From the NCBI GenBank assembly GCA_017455785.1, contig JAFSYZ010000028.1, forward strand, positions 1-14,171: 14,171 nucleotides of DNA. The letters are read 5' to 3'. Under the pieces are notes generated by a model, which was given only the letters and a program-made list of their open reading frames with translations, ran no database searches and was not told the DNA's origin. A program made the position numbers and the translations under genes. The DNA comes from Candidatus Methanomethylophilaceae archaeon. Its GTDB lineage: Archaea; Thermoplasmatota; Thermoplasmata; Methanomassiliicoccales; Methanomethylophilaceae. Positions 13,996 to 14,171 of the stretch are shown piece by piece (positions within the stretch are counted from its first letter, which is position 1; every line of letters starts with the position of its first letter).

Positions 13996-14171
13996 ATGAC
14001 AGACGGTAAGACGAGGATGCTCGTCCTTGGCGGATACCTCGGAGCGGGCAAAACCACATTGGCCATCAATCTGGCGAAGCAGTTGAAGGAAAGAAGGGAC
14101 AAGTCCGTATCGATAATCATGAACGATCAGGGCGATGTCCTTGTGGACACCGAATACTCCAAGGATGCCGG
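13996..14171 (+). CDS. CobW/G3E-type P-loop GTPase, 3' end cut by the window
   Basis: The first 58 residues of a nucleotide-binding protein. GGYLGAGKTT (residues 12-21) is a Walker A loop very close to the GFLGAGKTT form of the CobW/HypB/UreG (G3E) group. Residues 42-52 (MNDQGDVLVDT) occupy the place where CobW proteins have NEFGxxGxD. G3E GTPases deliver metals or help assemble metal and corrinoid centres. In methanogens and acetogens such proteins occur beside corrinoid methyltransferase genes, which fits the URO-D-like gene in this locus. ATG 13996 is the first start after the TATA box; a second in-frame ATG lies at 14017. The GTP-specificity motif and any metal-binding CxCC motif would be beyond the edge. 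Confidence 0.78.
   Translation, partial: MTDGKTRMLVLGGYLGAGKTTLAINLAKQLKERRDKSVSIIMNDQGDVLVDTEYSKDA

Overview
The window looks like a chromosomal segment of a methanogenic archaeon, most likely a gut-type member of the Methanomassiliicoccales (Methanomethylophilaceae). This is inferred from gene content and signals, not from a marker gene. The signals are archaeal TATA boxes about 24-33 bases before apparently leaderless starts, mixed with strong Shine-Dalgarno sites inside operons. The gene content includes a large BspA-type leucine-rich-repeat surface protein, a URO-D/MtaA-like methyltransferase-fold protein and a CobW-like GTPase.

Layout. (1) Bases 1-983 hold most of an IS110-family transposase whose first few codons lie off the left edge. 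It is followed by about 300 bases of non-coding DNA with repeated hairpins that could be the element's guide (bridge) RNA region. (2) Bases 1275-5808, on the minus strand, form a probable surface/regulatory unit. The order of transcription is a LytTR DNA-binding regulator, a DUF3021 membrane protein overlapping it by four bases, a 54-residue two-helix membrane protein, and a 1103-residue BspA-like surface protein, then a clear hairpin terminator. Two 9-base direct repeats with a 12-base spacer, the geometry of a LytTR site, lie just upstream of the small membrane protein. (3) Bases 5859-6279 (minus) hold a broken gene for a small secreted protein, with one stop and one frameshift. (4) Bases 6385-7539 (plus) encode a membrane-anchored extracytoplasmic phosphatase with a CX5R active site. 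(5) Bases 7570-13187 hold a divergent pair around a 180-base AT-rich control region. A URO-D/MtaA-superfamily protein lies to the left. To the right is a four-gene ABC importer of the YnjBCD type: binding protein, two permeases and an ATPase. (6) Bases 13270-13896 encode a winged-helix regulator with two cysteine triads. Bases 13996-14171 start a CobW/G3E-type GTPase that runs off the right edge.

How the genes may work together. The right half reads as one physiological locus: an importer of unknown substrate, a methyltransferase-fold enzyme transcribed away from it, a cysteine-rich (possibly metal- or redox-sensing) regulator and a metal/cofactor-handling GTPase. In methanogens the URO-D fold and CobW-like GTPases are both associated with corrinoid-dependent methyl transfer, so import and use of a methylated compound, a metal or a cofactor is plausible. 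The sequence does not identify the substrate. The left half reads as a LytTR/DUF3021-controlled cell-surface locus.
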